Below, piece after piece: positions 57,940-64,000 of a stretch of 64,000 nt of DNA. Origin of the DNA: CAITQP01 sp964387965 (GTDB taxonomy: Bacteria > Patescibacteriota > Minisyncoccia > Phycocordibacterales > UBA9973); contig CAYLXO010000001.1 in the NCBI GenBank assembly GCA_964387965.1, forward strand, positions 1-64,000, given 5' to 3'. Positions within the stretch are counted from its first letter, which is position 1; every line of letters begins with the position of its first letter. The notes under the pieces are model-generated. The model made no database searches. It was not told where the DNA came from and was given only the letters and a program-made list of their open reading frames with translations. The position numbers and the translations under genes were made by a program.

Positions 57940-58320
57940 ATGCGTATCTCAGGTATCACAATTCCAGACAATAAAAGACTCGAATTTGCGTTGACTGCAA
58001 TTTTCGGAATCGGCCGTTCAACTGCTGTAAAGATTTTGAACGAAGCAGGAGTTTCTCCACTTAAGAAGCCAACAGAAATCAGTGCTGACGAAGAAAATGC
58101 TGTTCGTAAAATAATCGAAAGCATGAAGACAGAAGGTACTCTTAAGCGTGAAGTCTCAGCAAACATTAAACGCCTTAAGGATGTCAAAGCATACCGTGGT
58201 GTGCGACACGCTCGAAAACTTCCAGTAAACGGTCAGCGTACAAAGACAAACTCACGTACAGTTCGCGGAAACGTTCGAAAGACGATGGGAAGCGGAAAGC
58301 GTAAGCTCGAAAAGACATAA
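57940..58320 (+). CDS. rpsM: Ribosomal protein uS13
   Basis: 126 residues. 30S head protein that contacts the 50S subunit and P-site tRNA. Diagnostic GITIPDNKRLEFALTAIFGIG and RGVRHARKLPVNGQRTKTNSRT segments. The tail is Lys-rich. No Shine-Dalgarno sequence precedes it. Confidence 0.97.
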   Translation: MRISGITIPDNKRLEFALTAIFGIGRSTAVKILNEAGVSPLKKPTEISADEENAVRKIIESMKTEGTLKREVSANIKRLKDVKAYRGVRHARKLPVNGQRTKTNSRTVRGNVRKTMGSGKRKLEKT

Positions 58321-58347
58321 AATAGGTAACTCGTAACGAAATTCTAC

Positions 58348-58791
58348 ATGGCTAAGAAAACAACAAAGACAACTGAAGAAGTTAAAGACACAGGCGCTGA
58401 AACAGTCGCTGTTCAAACACCTGCTGTTAAAGTACCTAAAAAGAAGCTTGTAACCGGAACACTTCATATTGAAGCAACATTCAACAACTCAAAGGTAAGC
58501 TTTTCTGACAAGAGCGGAAATACATTGTTCTGGTCTTCATCAGGATCAATCGGATTTAAGGGTGCAAAGAAAGGTACTCCTTTTGCGGCATCAAAAGTAG
58601 GAGAAGTTATCGGAGAAAAAGTTGCTGCACTTGGAATCAAGGAAGCAGATGTAGTTGTTAAGGGAGTTGGAAGCGGACGCGAGCCTGCAATTCGTGGATT
58701 TATGTCACACGGAATTGAAATCACAGGAATTCGTGATATTACTCCGGTCCCTCACAACGGTCCAAAACCAAAGAAGCCTCGTCGCGTATAA
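58348..58791 (+). CDS. rpsK: Ribosomal protein uS11, with N-terminal extension
   Basis: 147 residues, about 20 longer than usual because of a Lys/Thr/Val-rich N-terminal extension (~1-33) before GTLHIEATFNNSKVSFSDK. The core has GFKGAKKGTPFAASKVGE and the conserved end ITPVPHNGPKPKKPRRV. It lines the platform next to mRNA. Confidence 0.97.
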   Translation: MAKKTTKTTEEVKDTGAETVAVQTPAVKVPKKKLVTGTLHIEATFNNSKVSFSDKSGNTLFWSSSGSIGFKGAKKGTPFAASKVGEVIGEKVAALGIKEADVVVKGVGSGREPAIRGFMSHGIEITGIRDITPVPHNGPKPKKPRRV

Positions 58792-58822
58792 TTCTTATTT
58801 CTTAATTCTTATCTCTTAATCT

Positions 58823-59437
58823 ATGAAACTCGGTCCAAAATATAAAATCGCACGTCGCTTGGGTCCTGCTGTTTTTGAAAAAACACAGACACAGAAATTT
58901 GCTCTTTCAGAAGCTCGCCACGCGGGTGGAAAGAAAGGTGACAAGCGTCCAAAAGCTCTTTCTGACTTCGGAATGCAGCTTATCGAAAAACAGCGTGTTC
59001 GATTCTCTTACGGTATTACAGAAAAGCAACTTTCAAACTACGTACAGAAGGCGCTTGCCTCAAAGGGAACAAATCCTTCAGAAAAACTTTTCGGAATGCT
59101 CGAAACTCGCCTTGATAACGTTGTATACCGAACTGGTATTGCACACACACGTCGTCTTGCTCGTCAGATGGTCTCACACGGACATTTTCTCGTAAACGGA
59201 AAGCGTACTACAGTTCCATCATTTACAGTACGTGAAGGAGATGTTATCACTCCACGCGAAGGTAGCCGAAAGAGTGTTTTATTTGCAAACCTTGTAAAGA
59301 AGCTCGAGAATTACTCAGTACCAAAATGGATTAAGTTTGACGCAGAAAAGATAACAGCAAAGATCGAAGGAGCTCCGGTTCTTGAGACAGGTAGTGCAAT
59401 TAACCTTAACGCCGTGTTTGAATACTACAGCCGTTAA
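58823..59437 (+). CDS. rpsD: Ribosomal protein uS4
   Basis: 204 residues. Primary 16S rRNA-binding protein with an S4 RNA-binding domain (LDNVVYRTGIAHTRRLARQMVSHGHFLVNGK). The zinc Cys found in some species are absent. The short spacer upstream consists of TTCTTA-like repeats. Confidence 0.97.
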   Translation: MKLGPKYKIARRLGPAVFEKTQTQKFALSEARHAGGKKGDKRPKALSDFGMQLIEKQRVRFSYGITEKQLSNYVQKALASKGTNPSEKLFGMLETRLDNVVYRTGIAHTRRLARQMVSHGHFLVNGKRTTVPSFTVREGDVITPREGSRKSVLFANLVKKLENYSVPKWIKFDAEKITAKIEGAPVLETGSAINLNAVFEYYSR

Positions 59438-59479
59438 TCGTTTCTAGTTTTATATTATTAAGTTAGATCAACAATAACT

Positions 59480-60442
59480 ATGTCGGATCACAACATCATT
59501 CTTCCATCGAAGCCTCGTATCGTTTCTGAAAACGACACGAAGGGCGTGTACGAAATCGACGGGCTCTATCCAGGGTATGGTCATACTTTGGGAAACAGTC
59601 TTCGCCGTATTGTGCTTTCATCGCTCCCGGGCGCGGCTATAACATCGGTAAAGATCGATGGTGTTCCGCATGAGTTTTCTACTATTTCAGGCGTTAAGGA
59701 AGACGTCGTTTTGATCCTTCTTCACCTTAAGAAGGTTCGTTTTAAGATGACAACTGATGAGCCACAGGTAGCAACACTTTCAGTAAAGGGTGCAAAGCGC
59801 GTTACTGCAGGAGATATTACACGTGGAGGTCAGCTTGAAGTTTTGAACCCAGACCTTTATATCGCAGAACTTACAGACAAGAGTGCAGAACTCTCTGTTG
59901 AGATTCGTGTAGAAAAAGGTCTTGGATTTTCACCACGCGATATGCACCAGAAAGGAAAGGTTGAAATCGGCACAATTGCTGTTGATGCAATCTTTACTCC
60001 TATTCGCCGTGTATCATACGAAGTAGAAAACATGCGCGTTGGAGACAATACAAACCACAACCGTTTGCGCATTTTGATCGAAACAGATGGCACTATCACT
60101 CCACGTGAAGCACTCGAAAATTCAATCCATATCATGATCAGTCAGCTTCAGGCTGTTGTTGGTTTCAAAGAAGAAACAACAAAAGTTGAATCACAGGAAG
60201 AAATGCCAGCATCACTCGGTACTGACAGCACAGACGATATGAGCGAAGTTTTGAAAACTCGCATCGATACACTAGATTTCTCAGCTCGAATCCTTAACGC
60301 GCTTGCAGGTGCAGGTATCCGTACACTTGGCGGACTTGCTCGCAAGAAGAAAGAGGACCTTCTTGAAATCGAAGGTATGGGCGAGAAAGGAATTCAGGAA
60401 ATCAAACGAGTACTTTCAAACTACGGAATTACTCTTAAATAA
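59480..60442 (+). CDS. rpoA: RNA polymerase alpha subunit
   Basis: 320 residues. The N-terminal assembly domain has GHTLGNSLRRIVLSSLPG and the C-terminal domain (~245-318) has the DNA-contact helices LDFSARILNALAGAGIRTLGGLARKKKEDLLEIEGMGEKGIQEIK. A full alpha CTD suggests that UP-element or activator contacts are possible. Confidence 0.98.
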   Translation: MSDHNIILPSKPRIVSENDTKGVYEIDGLYPGYGHTLGNSLRRIVLSSLPGAAITSVKIDGVPHEFSTISGVKEDVVLILLHLKKVRFKMTTDEPQVATLSVKGAKRVTAGDITRGGQLEVLNPDLYIAELTDKSAELSVEIRVEKGLGFSPRDMHQKGKVEIGTIAVDAIFTPIRRVSYEVENMRVGDNTNHNRLRILIETDGTITPREALENSIHIMISQLQAVVGFKEETTKVESQEEMPASLGTDSTDDMSEVLKTRIDTLDFSARILNALAGAGIRTLGGLARKKKEDLLEIEGMGEKGIQEIKRVLSNYGITLK

Positions 60443-60460
60443 TAATTTATCAATTACGTT

Positions 60461-60814
60461 ATGAGACACGCAGACAAAAACAGAAAATTCGGACGAGAAC
60501 AGAAGGTACGACGTACATTCTTGAAGGGACTCGCGCTTGACCTTATCCGTCACGGAAAGATCAAGACTACAGAAGCACGCGCGAAAGAACTTCGAAAGGT
60601 TGTTGAGCCGCTTGTTACTCTTGCAAAGAAGGGTGATGTAGCAAGCACACGTGTTGTTGCTGCTCGCCTCATGAACCGAAAGACAGAAACAAAGAAATTG
60701 GTTGAAAAGATTGCGCCAACTTACAAAGATCGCAACGGAGGCTACACACGTATCACAAAGCTTCCAGTTCGAAAAAGCGATGCTTCTAAAATGGCAATGA
60801 TCGAATTTGTATAA
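60461..60814 (+). CDS. rplQ: Ribosomal protein bL17
   Basis: 117 residues, with the family signature (R)KFGREQKVRRTFLKGLALDLIRHGKIKTTEARAKELRKVVEPLVT. It surrounds the peptide exit area of the 50S subunit. 18 nt after rpoA. Confidence 0.97.
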   Translation: MRHADKNRKFGREQKVRRTFLKGLALDLIRHGKIKTTEARAKELRKVVEPLVTLAKKGDVASTRVVAARLMNRKTETKKLVEKIAPTYKDRNGGYTRITKLPVRKSDASKMAMIEFV

Positions 60815-60823
60815 TCGCTTTGT

Positions 60824-61195
60824 ATGAAAACTAATATGGAATCAAAGATAAAAACAACAACAATAGATGCAAAAGGCAAAACCCTCGGACGTGTTGCGAG
60901 TGTGGTTGCAAAAGCACTTATGGGTAAAGACGCTGCTACATTTGAACGCCACATGTTGACTGGTGGTAAGGTAGTAGTAGAAAATGCCGGAATGATCAAA
61001 ATCGATCCTCGCAAACTCGAAACAGTACAGTACGCACAGTACTCTGGATATCCAGGTGGACTTCGTTACGAATCACTTGCAAATGTAATCGAAAAGAAAG
61101 GAATCGAAGAGGCACTTCGTCGTGCAGTGTACGGAATGCTCCCAGGCAACAAACTCCGCCCACAAATTATGAAAAATCTTACAGTAAACGAATAG
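60824..61195 (+). CDS. rplM: Ribosomal protein uL13, short form
   Basis: 123 residues against about 142 usual. The core DAKGKTLGRVASVVAKALMGKD, YSGYPGGLRYESL and AVYGMLPGNKLRPQIMKNL are intact; the C-terminus is shortened. An internal Met at codon 5 is an equally plausible start (the first four residues are not conserved). Confidence 0.95.
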   Translation: MKTNMESKIKTTTIDAKGKTLGRVASVVAKALMGKDAATFERHMLTGGKVVVENAGMIKIDPRKLETVQYAQYSGYPGGLRYESLANVIEKKGIEEALRRAVYGMLPGNKLRPQIMKNLTVNE

Positions 61196-61202
61196 TAGCT
61201 AT

Positions 61203-61601
61203 ATGTCAGACAAAAAGTACACAGAAAAAATCGGACGCCGAAAGACATCTACATGTCGCGTACGCGTTACACCATCTAGTAAGCAGTCATTCACTGTAAA
61301 CGGCAAGGATGTTAAAGATTACTTCAAAACACCTGCTCTCTCGAAAGTTGTTCACGATGCTATTGCACTCGCAGAAAGCGATCAGAAATTCGAAATTACA
61401 GTTGTCGTTTCTGGGGGAGGAATTCACTCACAAGCAGAAGCTGTACGTCACGGTCTCGCTCGATTCTTTGCAGAAAAAGGCGATGAGCTTAAGACAAAAC
61501 TCAAGAAAGAAGGATACTTGAAACGAGATCCACGTTCAAAAGAACGTCGAAAGTTCGGTCTCAAGAAAGCCCGCAAATCTCCACAGTGGTCCAAGCGTTA
61601 A
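61203..61601 (+). CDS. rpsI: Ribosomal protein uS9
   Basis: 132 residues. Ends with the conserved KKARKSPQWSKR tail whose final Arg touches P-site tRNA. Core KYTEKIGRRKTSTCRVRV, VVVSGGGIHSQAEAVRHGLARFF and RDPRSKERRKFGLKKARK present. Last gene of the operon, followed by a strong terminator. Confidence 0.97.
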   Translation: MSDKKYTEKIGRRKTSTCRVRVTPSSKQSFTVNGKDVKDYFKTPALSKVVHDAIALAESDQKFEITVVVSGGGIHSQAEAVRHGLARFFAEKGDELKTKLKKEGYLKRDPRSKERRKFGLKKARKSPQWSKR

Positions 61602-61602
61602 G

Positions 61603-61637
61603 ACAAAAAGCCCTTCTACGGGGCTTTTTGTTTTTTT
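61603..61637 (+). terminator. Terminator of the ribosomal operon
   Basis: ACAAAAAGCCC / GGGCTTTTTGT stem, 7-nt loop, followed by seven T. Confidence 0.92.
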
Positions 61638-61669
61638 ACCTGCTCAATTACAAGTCGAAAGGCTATCCT

Positions 61670-61771
61670 ATGCAAATACAAAAAATGACTGCACAGAATT
61701 GTACAGCCACTTTTTTAACACTTGTTGTGTTAGTTCCTTTTTGTCTTTTTCTTTTTACCGAGTTTAAATGA
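61670..61771 (+). CDS. Possible small hydrophobic peptide (33 aa)
   Basis: 33 residues with one hydrophobic helix (FLTLVVLVPFCLFLF). No promoter or terminator of its own is evident. The rest of the spacer to 61966 shows nothing I can name. Weak call. Confidence 0.25.
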   Translation: MQIQKMTAQNCTATFLTLVVLVPFCLFLFTEFK

Positions 61772-61930
61772 ACGGTGTGTTTTACGCATTAGCGTAGTGT
61801 CATAGTTTTGGCAAGATCCATGCCTTCCGCCAGAGTGATGTCTTTTACCCGTATACATGCACATAGAAGTAAATTTAGAGTGAAATGAAATTTATATGAA
61901 ATCTACCACTCTCACGATTTTGGTCAATAT

Positions 61931-61966
61931 TTGTCAATCTGGGGAAAAACGGTATTCTTAGACATA
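61931..61966 (+). promoter_or_regulatory. Leaderless promoter of MGMT-like gene
   Basis: TTGTCA (61931-61936), 16-nt spacer, TATTCT (61953-61958), then 7 nt to the ATG. Confidence 0.65.
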
Positions 61967-62220
61967 TGACGTTTGCTGATACTGTTCGAAATATTGTTTC
62001 CAAAATTCCAAAAGGGAAAACAATGACATACAAAGAAGTTGCACGACTCGCAGGAAGTCCAAACGCTGCGCGAGCTGTTGGCTCTATTATGAAAGCAAAT
62101 TATAATACTTCTATTCCATGCCACCGAGTAATCCGTAGCGATGGTAAAATTGGCGCGTACAATCGAGGGGGCACGAAAGAGAAGATACGAAAATTAAAAA
62201 GAGAAGGAGCTATTACATAA
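61966..62220 (+). CDS. Minimal methylated-DNA-protein cysteine methyltransferase-like protein
   Basis: 84 residues, only the C-terminal DNA-binding/active-site domain of the Ogt/MGMT family. The active site PCHRV is in NTSIPCHRVIRSDGKIGAYNRGG, the wing helix is AARAVGSIMKANY, and the start IPKGKTMTYKEVARLAG is typical. The catalytic Cys is kept, so alkyl acceptance is possible, unlike the alkyltransferase-like (ATL) proteins, which have Trp or Ala there. No N-terminal domain exists in this gene. Confidence 0.9.
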   Translation: MTFADTVRNIVSKIPKGKTMTYKEVARLAGSPNAARAVGSIMKANYNTSIPCHRVIRSDGKIGAYNRGGTKEKIRKLKREGAIT

Positions 62221-62231
62221 TTTCACACAAT

Positions 62232-62774
62232 ATGGACATTTTCGCACACACATTATGGGCAGCAGCTGGGGCGCGAGGTATAAATTCAAAGAATAAAAAA
62301 CGATTGTTTAATGTCGGATGGACTGCCTTTTTTGGCGTTTTTCCCGACTTATTTGCATTCGGGATTCCAATGATACTTGCTATACCAGAAATCGTAAAAA
62401 ATGGATTGAGTATTTTTCGACATTCGCATGCTGGTTTGCCTGCAACGCTATACCAGTACAGCCACAGCCTTGTTATTTGGGCAGTAGTGTTTATTCTTGT
62501 TTGGATATTTCTAAAACGACCTGCATACTTTTTATTTGGATGGGCACTTCATATTCTTATAGATATACCTTCACACGCTGGTAATTTTTATCCAACCCCA
62601 TTCCTGTTTCCGATTTCTGATTGGAAATTTCTGCACGGAGTATCATGGGCAAACAAGTGGTATATGATAATCAACTACTTATTGCTACTTATCGTATACG
62701 GGTATTTACTCATTCATGATTTCAAAGATCGTCGTAAGGCAAAAGAGGCGAGAGATTATTTGAACAGTAAATAA
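62232..62774 (+). CDS. YdjM/PF04307-type membrane-bound metal-dependent hydrolase
   Basis: 180 residues, about four helices. Potential metal ligands are conserved as in the family: AHTLWAAA near the start, FPDLF, YSHSLVIW and LHILIDIPSHAGNFYPTPFLFPIS. Starts 11 nt after the MGMT-like gene and is probably co-transcribed. The actual substrate of such proteins is unknown. Confidence 0.8.
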   Translation: MDIFAHTLWAAAGARGINSKNKKRLFNVGWTAFFGVFPDLFAFGIPMILAIPEIVKNGLSIFRHSHAGLPATLYQYSHSLVIWAVVFILVWIFLKRPAYFLFGWALHILIDIPSHAGNFYPTPFLFPISDWKFLHGVSWANKWYMIINYLLLLIVYGYLLIHDFKDRRKAKEARDYLNSK

Positions 62775-62803
62775 AATCCGCCACGCGATAGGGTGCGTGG
62801 CGG
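62773..62803 (-). terminator. Terminator for the minus-strand gene
   Basis: CCGCCACGC / GCGTGGCGG stem; on the minus strand it is followed by ATTTTATTT. Confidence 0.75.
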
Positions 62804-62807
62804 GGAA

Positions 62808-63347
62808 TTAGTTTAGGTATGCGGGTTTTTGTGCGATAAGCGATAAGGGTTCGTTTTCTGTAACCTCTTTAGGAATATTGCTATGTTTTACAGCAATAAT
62901 GTTTCCTTTGCGAAGATTCAGTTCCTTGAATTTTCCCTTTATCCAGGGCAACTTTGGTGTAAGCTCGTCCTTAATATTTTTCCACATTGCTCGAAAAGCA
63001 ATGCGAGCCGATTCAACGTACGAATCGTATCGTATTTTGTCATCACCGACCGGCTCATACGGATGAAGCATTGAGCACTTATTCATTATGAAAGTAGCTT
63101 CATCTAAATGTTTGTATGCAATAAATAAAAGTTTTGCTTGTGTTTCCGATAGATAGTGGATATCGGTTTCTATTCTTGAATTCAGCCCCTCGTAATTGTC
63201 ATCTATTCTAATTACGTTTTTTAAGCTGTTTTTGTTAATACTAAGTTTTTCTACATGAGCAAGTATTTGCTCATGGGCTCCGATGTTTTGCATCTGTGTC
63301 AACATACCAATTATGCATTTTTTAATGTGCGTAATCATATTTTGCAT
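62808..63347 (-). CDS. Hypothetical soluble protein (179 aa)
   Basis: 179 residues, mostly helical, with two Cys (KKCIIGML, NKCSMLHPYEPVGDDK). No motif I recognise. Several in-frame Met codons lie near the N-terminus (residues 1, 4, 15, 19), so the start is uncertain. It has a terminator at 62773, and the upstream terminator at 63371 separates it from the next minus-strand gene. Confidence 0.6.
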   Translation of the reverse strand: MQNMITHIKKCIIGMLTQMQNIGAHEQILAHVEKLSINKNSLKNVIRIDDNYEGLNSRIETDIHYLSETQAKLLFIAYKHLDEATFIMNKCSMLHPYEPVGDDKIRYDSYVESARIAFRAMWKNIKDELTPKLPWIKGKFKELNLRKGNIIAVKHSNIPKEVTENEPLSLIAQKPAYLN

Positions 63348-63370
63348 TAATATAATAATCTGTCAAATAG

Positions 63371-63394
63371 AAAATGCCCCGCTTTTGCGGGGCT
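63371..63394 (-). terminator. Terminator of the 104-residue minus-strand gene
   Basis: GCCCCGC TTTT GCGGGGC stem; minus-strand tail ATTTTCT. Confidence 0.8.
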
Positions 63395-63419
63395 AAATTC
63401 AATAGATGCTAGAAGCTTA

Positions 63420-63734
63420 TTACTGTACGTCAACCATAACAACGGAACCATTGTTCCTGACTTCGAGCGTCTTGCCGTCGGGGAGCTTTGTTGTCATCTC
63501 CTCTTTTACAAGGAGCCAGAACAATGTTAAGGCTGTGGCATCCCCGCCGGTAGTATTTTTGTGTAATGCATACAATGCACGAGCTCTGGGATGAATACGC
63601 TCGAGGACTACAGTTTCTGTTTCGGCGACACTTGGAAGTTTTTCAAAAACAGAATTAATTTGGTCGCGAGATATGTCTATCTCCGCGTCGAATAAATGAG
63701 AAGGGATATAACCCAATAAATTTTGTAGCTTCAC
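63420..63734 (-). CDS. Hypothetical protein (104 aa)
   Basis: 104 residues from a GTG start (MKLQNLLGYIPSHLF). Predicted helix-rich with an acidic middle and a final beta hairpin (DGKTLEVRNNGSVVMVDV). No family recognised. It lies divergently upstream of grpE and ends shortly before a terminator, so it is a single-gene unit. Confidence 0.55.
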   Translation of the reverse strand: MKLQNLLGYIPSHLFDAEIDISRDQINSVFEKLPSVAETETVVLERIHPRARALYALHKNTTGGDATALTLFWLLVKEEMTTKLPDGKTLEVRNNGSVVMVDVQ

Positions 63735-63767
63735 GATATTAAATTTTTAAGTTATCAATAGTTAATT

Positions 63768-63814
63768 TATATCACAAATATAATTTTTGTCAAAATGTGA
63801 AAATATGTGATATA
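63768..63814. promoter_or_regulatory. Inverted repeat overlapping the grpE promoter
   Basis: TATATCACA (63768-63776) and TGTGATATA (63806-63814), 29 nt apart. The right arm overlaps the grpE -10, so it may be an operator. It is not the CIRCE element. Confidence 0.45.
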
Positions 63815-63823
63815 TTTTATATA
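63787..63823 (+). promoter_or_regulatory. Leaderless grpE promoter
   Basis: TTGTCA (63787-63792), 18-nt spacer, TGA-TATATT (TATATT 63811-63816), then 6 nt to the ATG at 63823. Confidence 0.65.
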
Positions 63824-64000
63824 TGGAAAACGAAAATATGCATGATGATGTTGTCTTTGAGGAAACTGCTGAAGGGGAAGGAGAAGCGTTTTCGAAAGAT
63901 AAAATAAAAAAGCTTCGTGAAGACCTCAAAACTGCTCAGACTGAGAAGGCAGACTATTTGGCGCAATGGCAGAAAGAGCGAGCCGACTTTATCAATTACA
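63823..64000 (+). CDS. grpE: GrpE nucleotide-exchange factor, 5' part only
   Basis: Cut by the window edge after 59 codons. The acidic N-terminus MENENMHDDVVFEETAEG is followed by the coiled-coil start KIKKLREDLKTAQTEKADYLAQWQKERADFINY, the conserved GrpE pattern (L-x-R-x-x-A-D-F-x-N). It would exchange ADP on DnaK. dnaK and dnaJ probably follow beyond the window. Confidence 0.88.
   Translation, partial: MENENMHDDVVFEETAEGEGEAFSKDKIKKLREDLKTAQTEKADYLAQWQKERADFINY

Noticed and set aside
9..64000. Alternative genetic code (TGA as Gly or Trp)
   Set aside because: Many genes end at TGA at the expected family length and no conserved family has in-frame TGA.

Overview
The window looks like a chromosomal contig from a Candidate Phyla Radiation (Patescibacteria) bacterium, most likely in Parcubacteria; I cannot fix the class. 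The reasons are the low GC, the standard code with TGA as stop, a 580-residue Cys-rich family that I know almost only from CPR genomes, many small CPR-type membrane proteins, very large Thr/Ser/Gly-rich surface proteins, and a lean set of housekeeping genes. Almost no gene has a Shine-Dalgarno sequence. Instead a -10 hexamer commonly ends 6-8 nt before the start codon, which implies leaderless mRNAs.

Layout. 1-19.2 kb is a cell-surface locus: a 4036-residue membrane-anchored repeat protein, a smaller secreted protein sharing its C-terminal domain, a DUF916-like membrane-anchored protein, a Gly-stalk dockerin protein, two membrane-anchored cohesin-domain proteins, a DUF475/TerC-like membrane protein and another membrane protein. 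19.2-23.2 kb holds guaA, a possible small RNA, a 65-residue membrane protein, glutamate dehydrogenase and a small membrane protein. 23.3-30.5 kb has two VirD4/TraD-like ATPases flanking the Cys-rich CPR family protein, then a lamin-tail-domain surface protein. 30.5-36.6 kb carries a family-4 uracil-DNA glycosylase, a lone NDH-2, ychF, a Bacteroidota-like DS-repeat secreted protein and a Sua5/TsaC protein. 36.6-47.9 kb includes leuS, murJ, lepA, a DivIC-like protein, gpsA, rmuC and two nucleases. 47.9-57.4 kb includes yqeY, a YvlD-like protein, a DedA-type protein, a MYG1-type protein, obgE, a DnaQ-like exonuclease, mnmA, an MgtC-type protein, alaS, a PilM/FtsA-like protein and a membrane-anchored assembly protein. 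57.5-61.6 kb is the infA-rpmJ-rpsM-rpsK-rpsD-rpoA-rplQ-rplM-rpsI operon. The rest holds a minimal MGMT-like protein, a YdjM-like protein, two hypotheticals and the start of grpE.

How the genes fit together. The strongest candidate for something new is the surface locus. Secreted cohesin and dockerin modules are encoded side by side in one operon, apparently without any glycoside hydrolase, next to a giant adhesin-like protein. The parts suggest a calcium-dependent, non-cellulosomal surface assembly that could mediate contact with a host cell. This is inference from domain signatures.

Assembly quality. There are five 100-N gaps. Two (in glutamate dehydrogenase and in the 56-kb assembly protein) are false: exactly 55 nt are duplicated on both sides, and removing 155 nt restores each reading frame. 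The other three (DS-repeat gene, lepA, alaS) hide real missing sequence, in lepA and alaS far more than 100 nt. No rRNA, tRNA, CRISPR array or transposase was seen.
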